Part shown: positions 22,481 to 35,258 of the stretch, piece after piece
Numbering within the stretch: position 1 is the stretch's first letter
How the letters are laid out: each line of letters begins with the position of its first letter
Source of the DNA: Tamarix chinensis
Taxonomy: Eukaryota > Streptophyta > Magnoliopsida > Caryophyllales > Tamaricaceae
Assembly: GCA_030549775.1 (NCBI GenBank)
Contig: CM060175.1
Location: 10,004,455 to 10,068,454, forward strand
Length of the DNA: 64,000 nucleotides
Direction of reading: 5' to 3'
Made by a program: the position numbers and the translations under genes
Notes under the pieces: model-generated
Seen by the model: only the letters and a program-made list of their open reading frames with translations
What the model was told of the DNA's origin: nothing
The model's database searches: none

Positions 22481-24059
22481 TTATTTATATATTTTTAAAA
22501 AATTCCTGTAACATGTTTTTTAAAAAGATCATTCAAATACATATTATAAGCTTGTTCGAGACTAATTTTAATAAATAATTATTTGTTTAAAAATAATTAA
22601 TTAATTTTTATATTTTTTTTTAATTAACAATCAAAGGCTATATTTTTATAAGTATTTTTTATTTTTAGTTTTATTCTCTTCCTTACACGACGTACTTAGG
22701 CGAGAGAAGTAACACTTTTTTGGAAGATATTAAATTTTTTATGTTTAACTTAAAGTATTTGTAACTCAAAACTAAGTCCCAATTTCCTTTCTTTTAACTT
22801 TATAGTTCATTGGCTTATAAAATAAAGTTATGTTAGTTGTAATTTTATTATTTAACTTTTTAATATTAAAAGTTCAAGTTTAATTTATATTTTTACCCTA
22901 AAATTTTCTTTTTTTTTCTATCTATTTTTTATCATATTATTTTAAATAAAGAGTGTAATTAAAATATTAAGAATATATTAATTAGCTTCAAAAAAAATGT
23001 ATGAGTGGCTATAAAGACTTACTTTTATGCACGAATGTGGTATTTATTTTCTAATAAAGCCATTTAGTCACGGACCCCCAAGTAAGTGCTAATTACTTAG
23101 TTTTTACTTACACATTAATCCTAAAAAATTAACGTGATAAAAAAATAGCTTCGTTTATTTTTAAGCAATAATATTATACTTTAAGTATTATTATTTAAAA
23201 TAAAATATAGGTGTATATATAACATAAAATACTAATTCTTTCAAGAAAATACTTCCCTAACTACATCTTATTTCCTTGGAAGTATGATTAACAAAGAACA
23301 TTACTTTGTTTGTACCAAGTGAGCCCATAGTTTACGGAATTCATTAGTGTTCATGTAAAATTTATTGTATTTGACTTTCCAAAAAAAAAATGTATGGTAT
23401 TTATATAAATTTTTCTATTAGTATGAAGAACTTGATCATGCAAACAACTGACATTATTCATGCATATTCACGTTACTTTATTTGATTAAAACGAGGGAAA
23501 AATAATATAAACAATTCCCAATCTAAGGAAAATAAATTAGACTTGTACATAATTTAGATATATGTGCATTATAAGTATTCAGCAGTTGTTGTGATCATAG
23601 ATGTTCACATTATATACTAATTTATATTATATGGCATACCCTCTTTGTACGGAAATATTTTCCTATAACTCATATATAGTCAATGGTTGTACTCTTGATA
23701 CAAAAGAGCAAGATAATAAGAGAACTATACAAAATAGTGGTGTGAGTATAGGATCATATAATTTACATATATCAAGTTCAGCTGATCAAACATATATGGC
23801 TATTAAACTACACCAACTTTAGGTTTCCTTAATTCAAATACAAATAGGTTAACAATCAAAATGTTATTTCTACTAAGGAAGTAGGTTTCACAATAATATA
23901 TCCTTCTAGATTTAGTCATAAGAGCCCTTTCATATTGGCCTTTCAAGCAAAATAATCACTTTATATTACTGTATCATTTGATAAATGGTGGTATGCGGTC
24001 TTATTAACCAAGAAATGGGATAATAACATAGAAGGGGAGGATATTTTGACCACCAACAT
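22481..24059. other. AT-rich intergenic region
   Basis: No recognisable gene, RNA or transposon end. Short frames (for example 23601-23822) are AT-rich and lack any domain. Confidence 0.6.
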
Positions 24060-25800
24060 GCATTTATTTTTAGAAAATACCCTAGAGGGTGAGTAGGTGT
24101 TTTGGATTAATAGTTGGAAAATAAAATAAAACACCAAATTTATATTGGTTCAAGGATTGAATTTCTCTACATCTATTTCTAAAAGGTTTCGCCTTTTGGA
24201 TTTTGAAACTCTAGTATGTTTTACTAATGATCTCTCTCTAGCTTATGAGCCTACAAATTTAATGACCTCTCTAGAGATAATTTACAATATTAACCTAGTT
24301 ATCCACTATAAGATTATGGATCTAAAATCCATTGGCCTCTCCTAGGAATGCTAGGTAACACACAACCTCAAGTTATGTATTTTGTAAGAGTGTTGTGACC
24401 GATTACAAATAATCTAACAAATAATATAGATCTAAAAGTGTATGAGTAATTTGTGACTCTAATCTAGCCAGAATACTCATATATAAAAAATAAAAAAATT
24501 AATTCTATCTAAGTTTCATGAGCAATAACAATTTTGAGAAAATCTCAACAAAAATTAGATTTTAAAAATGTGTAGCTAAAAATTAATTATGAGAGTGAGT
24601 AAATAAATAAATGTGAGAATATTGAGAGCTCAAAGGTTATTTTTATTCATCCCAATAAGTGTTATATATACCATGATCTAAGAATGCGGACGTTAGGGTA
24701 GAGAACCCACAGTTATTGTGAGAGTAATATGCATAAATTTTAGCATTTAATGTTGATCAACAGATTGATTTTGGAAACTAGTTAATTAGTTATCCTAAAT
24801 AGTCCATCAATTAGTATAACCAATCAAATGAATATATTAAGATATGATGGAAAAATTTACTGTCGTATAAGCCACTCAATTAGGTTGATGCTACTTATTT
24901 TTGGCCCATTAAACATATAAGAATAGTTGAATGGTATAGCAAACCAATTGATGCGTTTGCTCAAACCAGTTAAATGCTTTGATACTAAGGTAAACAAAAT
25001 ATAATATTATGCACTTTATTTCAACCCATAGTTTGGTTAATCAAACTAATTGAGTGGTTTGAAAAAACTAGTTGAAGTGTTCAAACAACGGAAAAATTAG
25101 TTTCTTAAAAGTTAAACCCATAACCTAGTTAGTTAAACTAGTTGATTAGTTCTAATAACTAATCAATTATTTTGAGGAAACTAGTCAAAATGTTTAGATA
25201 GAAACTAAACATTTTTTCAAGATAGAAGTCCCACATAAGCCATTTGATCAGGTTTCAAACCAGTCAATAGGTTTCTAATTTATTTTTAAAGTTAAAGTCT
25301 TAGTTTTGAAAATAAAAACCGGTCAATTGGTTTTGAAACATGTTAATTGATTTTCGTTGGAACCAAACACACGTAAAGTACTTTGAAAAATATTTTAAAT
25401 TTACAACCAACAAAGAATTTAAATCAAAAAAATTCTTAAGGATATTTTAAAACATTCTAAGAGATAAAAAATGAAATTGTTAATGTTAAAACAACATTAA
25501 AAGAAAAACCTAAGGCTTAAAGGATAAACCTTTAGATCTTAAGTCTTTAAGCATCTTGAATTAATATTCTCTTATGTTTGAAACTTGACTACTTGTTTAA
25601 ATCTTGCACTATAGAGAATATTTAATTAAGTGTGGTTTTTCATTCTTATTATTGTTGTAGTTTGAAAACACTTACAAACAAATTTGTTATTATCAAAATA
25701 GGGATTATGACATTAAGTGACCAATGAGGTTAACATTTGTTGACCTTATAGGTAAATCACCATTTTTTTGATGATAACAAACTTAATTATGAATTTGATT
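24060..25800 (-). mobile_element. Ty1/copia-type LTR remnant (Sirevirus-like), minus strand
   Basis: On the minus strand, GTTTGTTATCATCAAAAA (from about 25786 leftwards) resembles the end of the internal region of Sirevirus-like elements, and TTTTGATAATAACAAATTTG shortly after resembles their LTR start. The other end (24130-24350) contains ATTTATATTGGTTCAA (24138-24153), the exact reverse complement of 31681-31696 in a plus-strand relative, followed by similar sequence. Between them lie many diverged copies of a motif like AACYRGTYRATTRGTT. No open frame is present. Borders are approximate and no target duplication was found. Confidence 0.5.
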
Positions 25801-25865
25801 TATCTTGTTAAGTGTGCATGTGTATCATAGTAAAAAAAAATAAAAATAAAAATAGAGTATTCAAC

Positions 25866-26010
25866 CGGATGATGTTTGATCTAGTGGTAAATATCAACTC
25901 CTAGGTATCAGATGTCCCAAGTTTGAATCCCCTTCTCACTCTTTTGGCATTATAACACCTTTATGGTGCTTTCACCTATATGCTAATTTTTACTTGTCTT
26001 TACGGACCCC
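25866..26010 (+). mobile_element. SINE-like fragment (tRNA-type pol III boxes)
   Basis: GTTTGATCTAGTGGTAAA (about 25873-25890) resembles box A and CAAGTTTGAATCCCC (25918-25932) box B. The spacing fits a tRNA-derived SINE head. The tail is not clear and no target duplication was found. Confidence 0.5.
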
Positions 26011-26019
26011 CTATGAATC

Positions 26020-27000
26020 TAAAGAAATTGAAGTATTCAACACTTAAATAAGTAAAGAAGTGCTAAGGAGATCGATTTTACAATTAATATCCCAAGCACA
26101 AGCCAAAGATCAATAAGGATGAAAAAAATAATACTCTAGCTTCAAGTACTTAAATTTTATATATGGAATATACAATCTGGGAAGGAATAAGTAATTATGC
26201 TCCATAAACAAAGATCCAAGCTTCAAAGAGTACGTTACAGTCTTAGGTTATATATACATCTTATTTACATATTGAGAACTTAGATTTTTCTATGATTTAA
26301 TATTTTTAATGCTATTAAAAAATTATTATGAAATATCTTAAAGTGATTTCATCCATCAAACATATTTTCAAGTATTTATGCAAAAATTTATCTTAAATTG
26401 ATTTTATTTTAAGCACTTTTGCATATTATCTAACTTGCAAAATTCAGTATAAATTATATGGGAATTATTTTTGAATTATTACTATTTCTTTGCAAAGCTT
26501 AATATGTATACTTCAAATCAACACTAAATTTTGAGTTTTTTAGCTCAAGTTATGGTTTTTTTAATGAAAATCAATCGACTAAATTAGCCATTTATGAGAT
26601 TTTGTACCTTTTGAAATTCGACCATTGGAGTGCTTTTTACACCCAATAGTTAGTGTCAAATTATTTAATCTTTTATACTATAAATAAGAGTTGTTGAACT
26701 TTAATAAACATCAATCAAACTAACACACCTCTTATAAAATTATCATTTTCACATCTTATAAAGAATCAAAGATATTTTTGATTTTGCACTTTCAAATCCA
26801 AACCAAACCTTTTTGGTTCTCAATTTTCTCTCCTTATTTAGCTAGAGTGATCATACACTTGTAATTATTGATTCTCTAGCTAGATTAAAATTTTCACTAG
26901 TAATTACTCATTTTCATATGATATCCAATGAAGATTCTTATTATATTCATTCAAACTTGATGCAAGAGCAAACATTTAATAATTGAAATTTATTATTATG
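26020..27000 (+). mobile_element. Copia-type LTR remnant, plus strand (promoter region visible)
   Basis: The segment shows the order usual for Sirevirus-like LTRs: an AT-rich part, a GACCATTGGAGTGCTTTTTAC stretch (about 26618), a TATA box TATAAATA (26679-26686), then a probable transcript start region. No coding sequence. Borders are not defined and the call rests on the arrangement and on resemblance to plant copia LTRs. Confidence 0.4.
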
Positions 27001-27970
27001 GAACCAATTGTTCTTCATTTAAAAAGGATCTCCCATAAAATTGAAGACAAATGAATGGTTACGTTGTTAGTAATAGATAAAACATACCATACAAGCTACT
27101 AGACATATACGTGCATGTGCATGACATGTATGGAGTGCATGGCTATGTGCATGGGGAGAATAAAATGCAGCTTGGATGTGCATATTAGTTGATTTAGTTA
27201 GTTAATTAATTAATTAGTAGAGTTAGAGATTAGCTAGAGAATAAAGTAGCATAAATCTACCTTTTTAAAGAATATTCTATATTATAGTATCTTTTAGCTA
27301 GGTATCTTTTGAATAATTATACCTTTTAGCTAGTATATTGTAATCTATAGCCTTGGCTATATAAATCTATAGAACCCATTATTGGAGAGATCAAGATCGA
27401 ATTGAAGTTGCATGTAAATTGCAAGTATTGAATTCTGTGTGAGTTCATCTCAATTTTAATTAAATATGTGTGAATGATTAAACTTGAAACCCTTAATCTC
27501 TTCATCTATATGAATTAGAGATTAAGTACTATCTTTTATAATCTCCTTAACCCATGCCTTACTAGTCGTATTTATCATCCAAACACATCCTAAAATTGAA
27601 GCCCTAATTTGAAAACCCTAAACTGAATTTACCATTTGAAACCCTAACCCTAAACCATTAAACCATCCATCATCAAACCCTAATCATTGAATCATCCTCA
27701 TCAACATATCATCATTGCCGAATCATATTCACCATTCATACATCAAATTTGAATCATCATCATCAAATCATCACCACCATCGAATCATCATCATCATTAT
27801 TATTCTACCCTATTAGAATATCAATATTCTTAATTCAAAACTTTCAAACCTTCTTTTTCTTAATCACAACATAATCGAGCATTGGTTTTACATAATTGAT
27901 AATTCCATATTCCCACATGCGTCAAAACTCATCATCTCAAATGCAAGTGAAGAGTGGTGAATGATATAGT
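27001..27970. other. Intergenic / possible LTR remains
   Basis: 27340-27420 contains GGCTATATAAATCTATAGAACCC, which looks like the TATA box region of an LTR, but no ends were found. 27600-27830 holds CCCTAAA-like and ATCATC-like simple sequence. No gene is recognised. Confidence 0.4.
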
Positions 27971-30900
27971 TGTAATACCCCCATCTTAAAATCTTCAAAA
28001 TATGTTTAAAATTTTATTGATATAAAATAAATTAGCTTTGGCTTTAAAATGGGCTTGAAATTTTAATAAAAATATGAATTTAAAACTGATCGACTAGTGA
28101 ACTGAGGAATTTACATTCTTGTTCTCCATAAACAAATTCACTAGTTTACCCAAACCGATCAACTAGTTTTCCTGCTATTTCAGATCCATTTTTGATTTCG
28201 ATTCAAATTTCTCTCTAATGCTTATGAAAAAATCTTAATAGAGTCCAATTTTGCTTATAAGAATGTTTTAGTTCTTTGGGATTATTTTCACATTATTTAG
28301 ATCATTACATAATTTTAATTAGCAAAAATTTTCCAAAAAAAAATCACTTTTGAGACAAGCCTCATCTTTTCTCTTCCCCATCACATCTCCCTCTCTCTTC
28401 TAGCAGTTGGGCTACGAGATTGACTTTGTGCACCATCTCTTAACTTACCAACCAACTTCCATGCTCATTCCTAACTACACTCAACCCCTCACCACCCCAT
28501 CAAGTTACCCCTCACTTCTTGGTTGCCCACAATCAACCTTGCTAGCCCCATTTCCTTATCTCTTGTGAATGTCAACCCAGCCTTGCCTCTATATCTTTAA
28601 TTTTTGTTCCATTTTCATTTCTCATTTATTATTCTTTCTCACTTATCCCTGTTCTTTGTGGAAATTTCCCCAAGTGTTGCGCATCCCTTCATTTTTCCTT
28701 CTTCTCATCTCTGGTGAGAAAAATAAAGACTTACTCCAATTTTCTCCATTCTTTTTATAATCATTATGTTCATTTTTCTTCTTCTAATCTTTTTTTAGTT
28801 CTCTATTGCTTCCATCAAGTAAGGAAGAATTAAGGTTGATAAAGGATGAAGATTTCAATTCTTCCGTTGGCACCCTATTTTTGAGAAAAAAGTGGTGTTT
28901 TGTTTTCTTCTTCTTATCCTAATTTTTATTTTATTTTAATGAATTTTTCAAAGATTAATTTTAATAGTTTTAACTTTGATTCTCTTAGAAATTGAGGTTA
29001 TGCTAGATAACCATCAAGTAAAAGCTTTTGTGCTAGAAGAATTGCTTCAAGGTAAGACATTCTTACCTTTAACATAAATAGGTTTTTATGGTGCATTGGG
29101 GTTCCATGTGTTTGGTGTATATGTGAGCATGATATAATTTGTATTCAATAATATAAGTATATGGTATAACTATTCCCAAAATAGTATGACTGAAATTCTA
29201 TGATTTTAAGCATAAGTTAGTCGTTTGAGCATGATTCGTTTGATTATGTACATTGCCATGTATCCATGTGATTCTATATGTGAAACATATATATATATAT
29301 ATATATATATTTTGACATAGAATTATGCTAGGATTAATATGGTAAAATGTGATAAATTTTGGTATGTGTATCATAAGTCTGGGTAGTGTTTTACTCAAAT
29401 TAGTCGATCGGTTCCTCAAATCTATTGATTGGTTGTGCGAGTAGTCAAATGGTTTAGAGTTTTGGATTGGTTGGTCACAAGATTAGTCGATTGGTTTGAT
29501 AAACTAGTCAACTGGTTTCGATGAACAGTCTATCAGTTTGTCAAACCCATCGACTGGTTTTCCTACAGACCAAAATGATTTTGTCTGGGCTAAACTAGTT
29601 TACTAGTTTTTATGACTGCTCGATCGGTTGGTCGAATGCATTGATTGGTTTCTCTCAAGGCTAAAATGGGTTGGTCTCTACTTAGCCCCATTGATTGGTT
29701 GGAACAAACTTATCGACTGGTTCCTATTAATAGTTGATTAGTGAGATTAACCAGTCGACGAGTTCTTTGGTATTGTTTTAATTTAGGTTTGGTATGATTA
29801 GATTAGTCGATTGGAAGCCGACTGGTTTGTTATAAATTGTTATGTTTCTCTTAGGCTTTTTGTGTTGATACCTCCATATATTTACAACATTTAAATTATG
29901 ATTTCAACTATGATTGCCTTAATTTAAAAATAATCATCATGGTGTTGTTTAAGACTTGAATTTGGTTAATTTTGGTGTCATCTCTAAACACCCAATTGGT
30001 GGCTTTTTATACCTTGTGATGTGTTTGGTGTTATCACTTTGAAACACCAAATTTGGTTAATAATGGAGCTTAATTATGTTTGGTGTTGTCACTTGGAAAC
30101 ACCTAGTTAGTTTTGTGTGGATTTTTATTATGATTTGTGATATCACTTGAAAATATAAATTAATGCTATAAGATTTTGTTCAAGGATTTTTCTTTGGTTC
30201 TCGCGGTAGTTGTCGGGAGTTAGTGGATGGGCAAACCTATGGTTATATTTTTACTCAATACCTCTTTCCTTCGCTATCGAGTTGTGATTGGTAGGGGGTA
30301 TGCGTATGTCTTTAAGGTATAAGATTGTACTATGGTAGGCTGACATAGCATCAATGTATATCTCAGGTGGGTAAGGTATCCCAGTACAGGTCCCTTGATA
30401 CTTTGTATTGTCCATTTCTTAGGAAGGTATGATATCCCAACCTTTTAGGCCTTGCAGTGTGGACATTCAAGGTGTGGTGGGTGAGGTATCCCAATATAAG
30501 TCTCTTGGTGTACTTTGACCATGTGTGGTGTGTGTAGTATCCTAATTTGTGGTGGGTGCACTCAATGTGTGGTGGACATGGTATTCCCGAAGAAAGCCCT
30601 TTCAATGTATCCTAACCTTATGTGATGGTTGTAGTATCCCATTATGATTATTTTTGCGGCTATGACTTTTATTCGTAGTGGAGAATTGGGCGTGGTCGAA
30701 TGAATTTTCTTATTAATTGGAATTTGTGTGGTCACTAAAGGAAGAATTCTAATATGGCTTATATTGTATGGATTACACATATTTACTGTATTTCTATACT
30801 TCCATGATTTCCATGCAAGCATGTCTAGTTGTATTACTAATTGAGATTTAGTGTTGATCTGTAATATTATAATATTAATATGTTATCATGTGACTTCAAT

Positions 30901-31460
30901 GTGATGCATGATCCCTACCATATTTTAGGTAGTATGTTTTATCAGTACTTCACCGTACTAATACTGCACTTCTGTGGTCATTGTGATGGTTCGACTTCTA
31001 GTTTAGGGAGTAGAGGAAAATTTATAGGGTTATGATTCTTAGTCAGATTATGATGAGGGTGATGACATGGGCCATTAGCGGACCATTGTATTAGGGTTGG
31101 AGGTTTATGTCTATGCCTAAGAGTTAGGCTAACCGGTTAGAAGTGTTTTGCCTACTACGATGGGAAGTTTTTGTATTTTAGGTTATTTAAACTCTTGTCT
31201 CAATTTCCTATATTCAGTTTTGTAAACTATCACACTAATTCTATTTATAATATTATTCTAGCTCTTATCATCTTGTTTTGTCACACAACATGCATCTTTT
31301 GTTTATTGCTTCGTTTTCCCTTATATTAGCAATAGGTAAGGTGATGATCACACCTCTTTTATGGTTGATGTGGTAGTAACATTCCCTGATTTTATTTTTC
31401 AAACGCTTCCACATTGTCTTAAAAATTAAATTTTATGGTTCAAAAATTTGGTGTGTTACA
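27971..31460 (+). mobile_element. Solo LTR of a Ty3/gypsy element, 3490 bp, plus strand
   Basis: Starts TGTAATACCCCC at 27971 and ends GGTGTGTTACA at 31460, the paired ends of long plant gypsy LTRs. The flanking 5-mers are ATAGT and CTAGT, a target duplication with one mismatch. There is no internal coding region, so this is a solo LTR left by LTR-LTR recombination. Inside it, a pyrimidine-rich part (about 28370-28800) precedes purine-rich and AT-rich DNA, a zone of diverged repeats like AGTCGATTGGTTTG (29400-29830), GGTGTT-type repeats (29990-30120) and GTGGTGGG..GGTATCCCA repeats (30365-30600). A TA run lies at about 29288-29310. Open frames inside it, such as 28569-28760 and 30363-30822, are not coding. 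Confidence 0.8.
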
Positions 31461-33677
31461 CTAGTGTTCTTAAAAGAGGTCATTGAGATTATAGTCTTAT
31501 AAACCTAGAGAGGATAAATAAAAAAAGTATAAATCATTTTCTAGAGGGTCATTAGGATTGTAGACTCATAAACTAGGAGAGGAACGATTATCATCAAACA
31601 CTCACTATAAATAAAGAGAGATTTAAATTTAAAAGGAAAAACCTTTCTGTAGTGGATGAAGAGAAACTTTGTAGAGTTTCTTGAACCAATATAAATCACG
31701 TATATATTATTTGTCGTCCTTTTACTTATTTCTCATAAAATTTTAATTTGAAATTATTGCTTCAAAACACTCTATTCTGCCCTTATAGAGTATCCATACG
31801 TTGATGTAGAAGATCATCACCAAATAATATTCAACATTTTTTGTAACTTTTTTTTATAAGCCTCAAGTATTTCAAAGTCACCAAAGCTTCGATTGATGTA
31901 GAAATTGATAAAGGTTGTCAAATAACACTAAGAAGGTGGCAAAGATCTAATCTTAAGATCTTAAGCCTTATAAAGAGAAATCTTATATTTCTCAATAGAA
32001 TCCTCTCTAATACTCTCCAAAGCTCTCAATTAAAGAAGGATAAGAGAAGAAGAATGAACACACATGACTTAGTGTTGCTCTTTCTTTCAAAAATTCATTA
32101 ATGAAATCAACACGATCTACTGAGATCAAGGTGTACAAGATTTATATATACATGCACCCATGCAGGCCCCTTTCATTTACAAGCCCACTATTTAGCCCAT
32201 GTTAATGAAATTAACCTCCTAATGAACTGTACAAGCATATATTTAATGAGTTACAATGAAAATTTATAAGTATTACAAAGTATACAACAAAATAACAAAG
32301 CTACACAAACTTTAATAATATAATACATAGATTTAACATATGTAGTCCAACTTTGTATCTTGTATTCTTGTTCTTCCTTGCACTTTGTAATCCTTGTAAT
32401 GCCATTATCATTGTCTTGTAAGTCAAAAATCTTCAATAGCATAAAATTCTTGCAAACATATACATTATATGCAAGAATCACTTGGCAACATATATGAAAC
32501 ATAAGAATTTTCAAGCATAATGGGTTCCATCTCCTTGTATGCTAATTCTTCTTGTTCTTCATCTTTTGAAGAGCAAGATAGAGAAATATCTAGAGATGCT
32601 CCTATATCATACATTCTTTCAAAACTTTCCCCCTTTTTTATGACAAGGAATAAAAAATATGCAAACATGAGTAGGTTATGGATGAAATTGAATCAAAATA
32701 AGAAAAATAGACCGCATCCCCTTACCCCATACCATTTATAACTTTAAATTCGATCACAAGATTTTTATCCATTTTTTTCATCAACATATGAGAATGATCA
32801 ATATTTTTTTCGTCATGCTAGTAACCTAGATATAATAGATATAGCAATCCAAATCCTAAAGGGAAAATCCTCCTTCATAATTGATTTAGTGAAAAATAAC
32901 ATTGAAATACATAAAGGGATGTTCCCTTTATCGATATGCATGCTATCAAAACAATAATATATCATTTGATTAAATTGTGATGCCAACATGAATTAGAGTA
33001 TGAATGTGCAAGTAGTAATGAACACCATATAGCATGAATGAGATATCTCATGTTTCATAGATCAAAAAGGTACATGGCATATAAAATGTGAGTATAAATG
33101 CCAAAATCCTACTTTAAGATTTAGATTTCATTTTAAGTATAAATAATATAATCAAATCAAGTACTATTCTAAATATAAAAATGTAGCCCATAAACTAGTG
33201 CAAGCTATGATTATGTAGAGTCTAGATTAGTGCTAGTAATGCTTAAAAAAAATGAGGAAGGGGGTTAGATGGTAGTGTTGTGGCAAAGGATAGTGAAAGA
33301 AAACTCTCCAAATCCTAACTCTTAGTTCTCTCATAATCAACAATATTAATAACATCATGAGTAATTTGAGTAACCTAGGTGAGAGACTCATCTATAACTA
33401 GATCAGATTGTATAGGATCATTAGAAGGGATCGACTTAGATCAAGTGCCTTGAGAATTAAAATAATATTAGCCTCATCATCAGCAACTACTCTTATAACA
33501 TCAACAACCTCAACATCTTGATTTGCATCCATATCATACTATGGAATATCCTAATGATGTGGCTAGAAGCTAAGTGGAAGCTAAGATCAAGTATCATGAA
33601 AAACTTACTCCAAATCCTCTTAATTCCTTTCTATGCCTACCAACCTATTGTTTAGCATCATATACATGTGTAGAACT
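31461..33677. mobile_element. Older retroelement remains left of the LINE
   Basis: 31461-31740 (plus) resembles the 3' part of the copia-type LTR seen inverted at 24060-24350, including the shared TTGAACCAATATAAAT. 31960-32260 looks like more LTR or untranslated sequence. From about 33290 to 33677 the minus strand may continue the plant-transposon protein remnant found right of the LINE at 38753-39480. No frame is intact; short frames at 32251-32741 have no recognisable domain. Confidence 0.4.
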
Positions 33678-33692
33678 AACTTCTAAATGCTA
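33678..33692. repeat. Target-site duplication of the LINE, left copy
   Basis: AACTTCTAAATGCTA, 14 of 15 bases equal to AACTTCTAAATTCTA at 38738-38752. The first A residues of the right copy cannot be separated from the A tail, so the true length is 11 to 15 bp. Confidence 0.8.
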
Positions 33693-33752
33693 CTTTAACC
33701 AATACATTTCTCTCTCGGGGGGCAGAGAAACCGATTCTCACCCTCCTCTCGA

Positions 33753-35210
33753 ATGGCGAAGAAGAAGAATAAATCCAAGACAAAGATTGAAGATATCCAA
33801 CAATCTTCCTATCTTCCATTAGAAATTGATTCCCCAGACTTTGAATTTATTGATGGAACAAAGAAGGAACAGATCATCACACCACACCAATTGATGGAGG
33901 AGATGATTGATAATAACCCTAAAACTCTTTCCATTCATTCAGATGGTGATCATCCTGAAGTTGAAATGCATATAACAGAAAAAATATTTACATCCCAAAT
34001 TGAGTCTCAAGGAAGTCAACAACATTAGTTACCTCATAATGGTCACCCTATATCTTGGCAAGATGTAGTTCTTCAAAATAGAAGGCCAAATCAAATGACA
34101 GCCCTGTCTTATGTACCCCTTACTATTAAGGAGGGCTTAGTTATGGCTGAAATTCAAGAAACAGAATTGAAGGAGGAATCTAAAAAATGGCACTCCACCC
34201 TAGTCGGTATGGTATTTGGCACAAAACCATCTTTTACTCAAATTCAATCTTATGCCTGGACCAATTGGAACCATATTACGATGCCAAGAATCCTAAGACA
34301 TGATGATGGGTTCTTTCTATTCCAATTTGCTTCTTTGAATGATTTTCAAACTATATTAGAGGCTAGTCATTGGACATACATGAAAAAACCCTTGCTCTTG
34401 AAGGAATGACATCCTAATTTTACATTTTGTTATGAAGACTTCCAATTCCTACATACTTGGATCCAACTGTCGGGGTTTCCTCTAGGATACTGGTATGTGG
34501 ATTATCTAGGAAGAATTGGAAGTTGCATTGGATACCCCATTGGTATAGATCAAGTAACTGCCAAGAAAAATAGAATTTCATATGCTTGAATTATAGAGGT
34601 TGATAGCCACAGAACCTTACCTGATCATATTCTTATAAAGAAACCAAATGGAACCTCCTTTATTCTACAAGTCGTCTATGAATGGAGACCTCAGTTCTGT
34701 CTTACCTGCAAGAGACCAGGCCATCTTAGTGTCATGTGCCCCACTCTCCAAAACCTTCAGAGCCAAAACCAATCTAAACCCCAGACTTCACAAGAATGGG
34801 TGGTATTTAATGATTGAAGATTTTTACACTCATCAGATGGATTGGAGAATGATATAGAACTTATAAAAAACTCAGACCTTAATGTAGTTGAATTGCCCGA
34901 GATAATTGATGGTCATACAGATGATCATTTCCCACCTCCTACATGTCAGAGAACTTTACATATCAGAGAACTTACAAAAACTTCAGACTTCAATGATGTT
35001 GAATTACCAGAGAAAACTGCCAGAGAAAATCCTGCATATCCACAGACATCAAGATTAACAAGTTTGAATGATAATCAACAAATTAATAGACCCAAGACTT
35101 GTCTACTCTCTGTCGAAGATAACACACTAAGAATACTTGAAGATTATATTATATCAGAAAATGATGACATCATACCAAAAAAATTCTTGGATGAAGATTG
35201 TGAGAGGTAA
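33753..35210 (+). pseudogene. LINE ORF1 (DUF4283 and zinc knuckle), four premature stops
   Basis: One continuous frame of 485 codons from ATG at 33753 to TAA at 35208. In-frame stops are at 34026 (TAG), 34407, 34587 and 34815 (TGA). The start is lysine-rich (MAKKKNKSKTK). After about 90 residues comes the DUF4283 region: WHSTLVGMVFGTKPSF, then WNHITMPRILRHDDGFFLFQF and ASHWTY. A CCHC zinc knuckle follows, CLTCKRPGHLSVMC (spacing C-x2-C-x4-H-x4-C), near 34695-34740. The C-terminal part is acidic and low in conservation. In plant LINEs this protein binds the element RNA and packages it. No frameshift was detected. W or R is the likely original residue at most stops, for example at 34407 where related proteins read WHP. 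Confidence 0.88.
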
Positions 35211-35258
35211 GAAAGTGATTCATACTCCTTACCTCCCTGATTTTGATATCCACTTATC

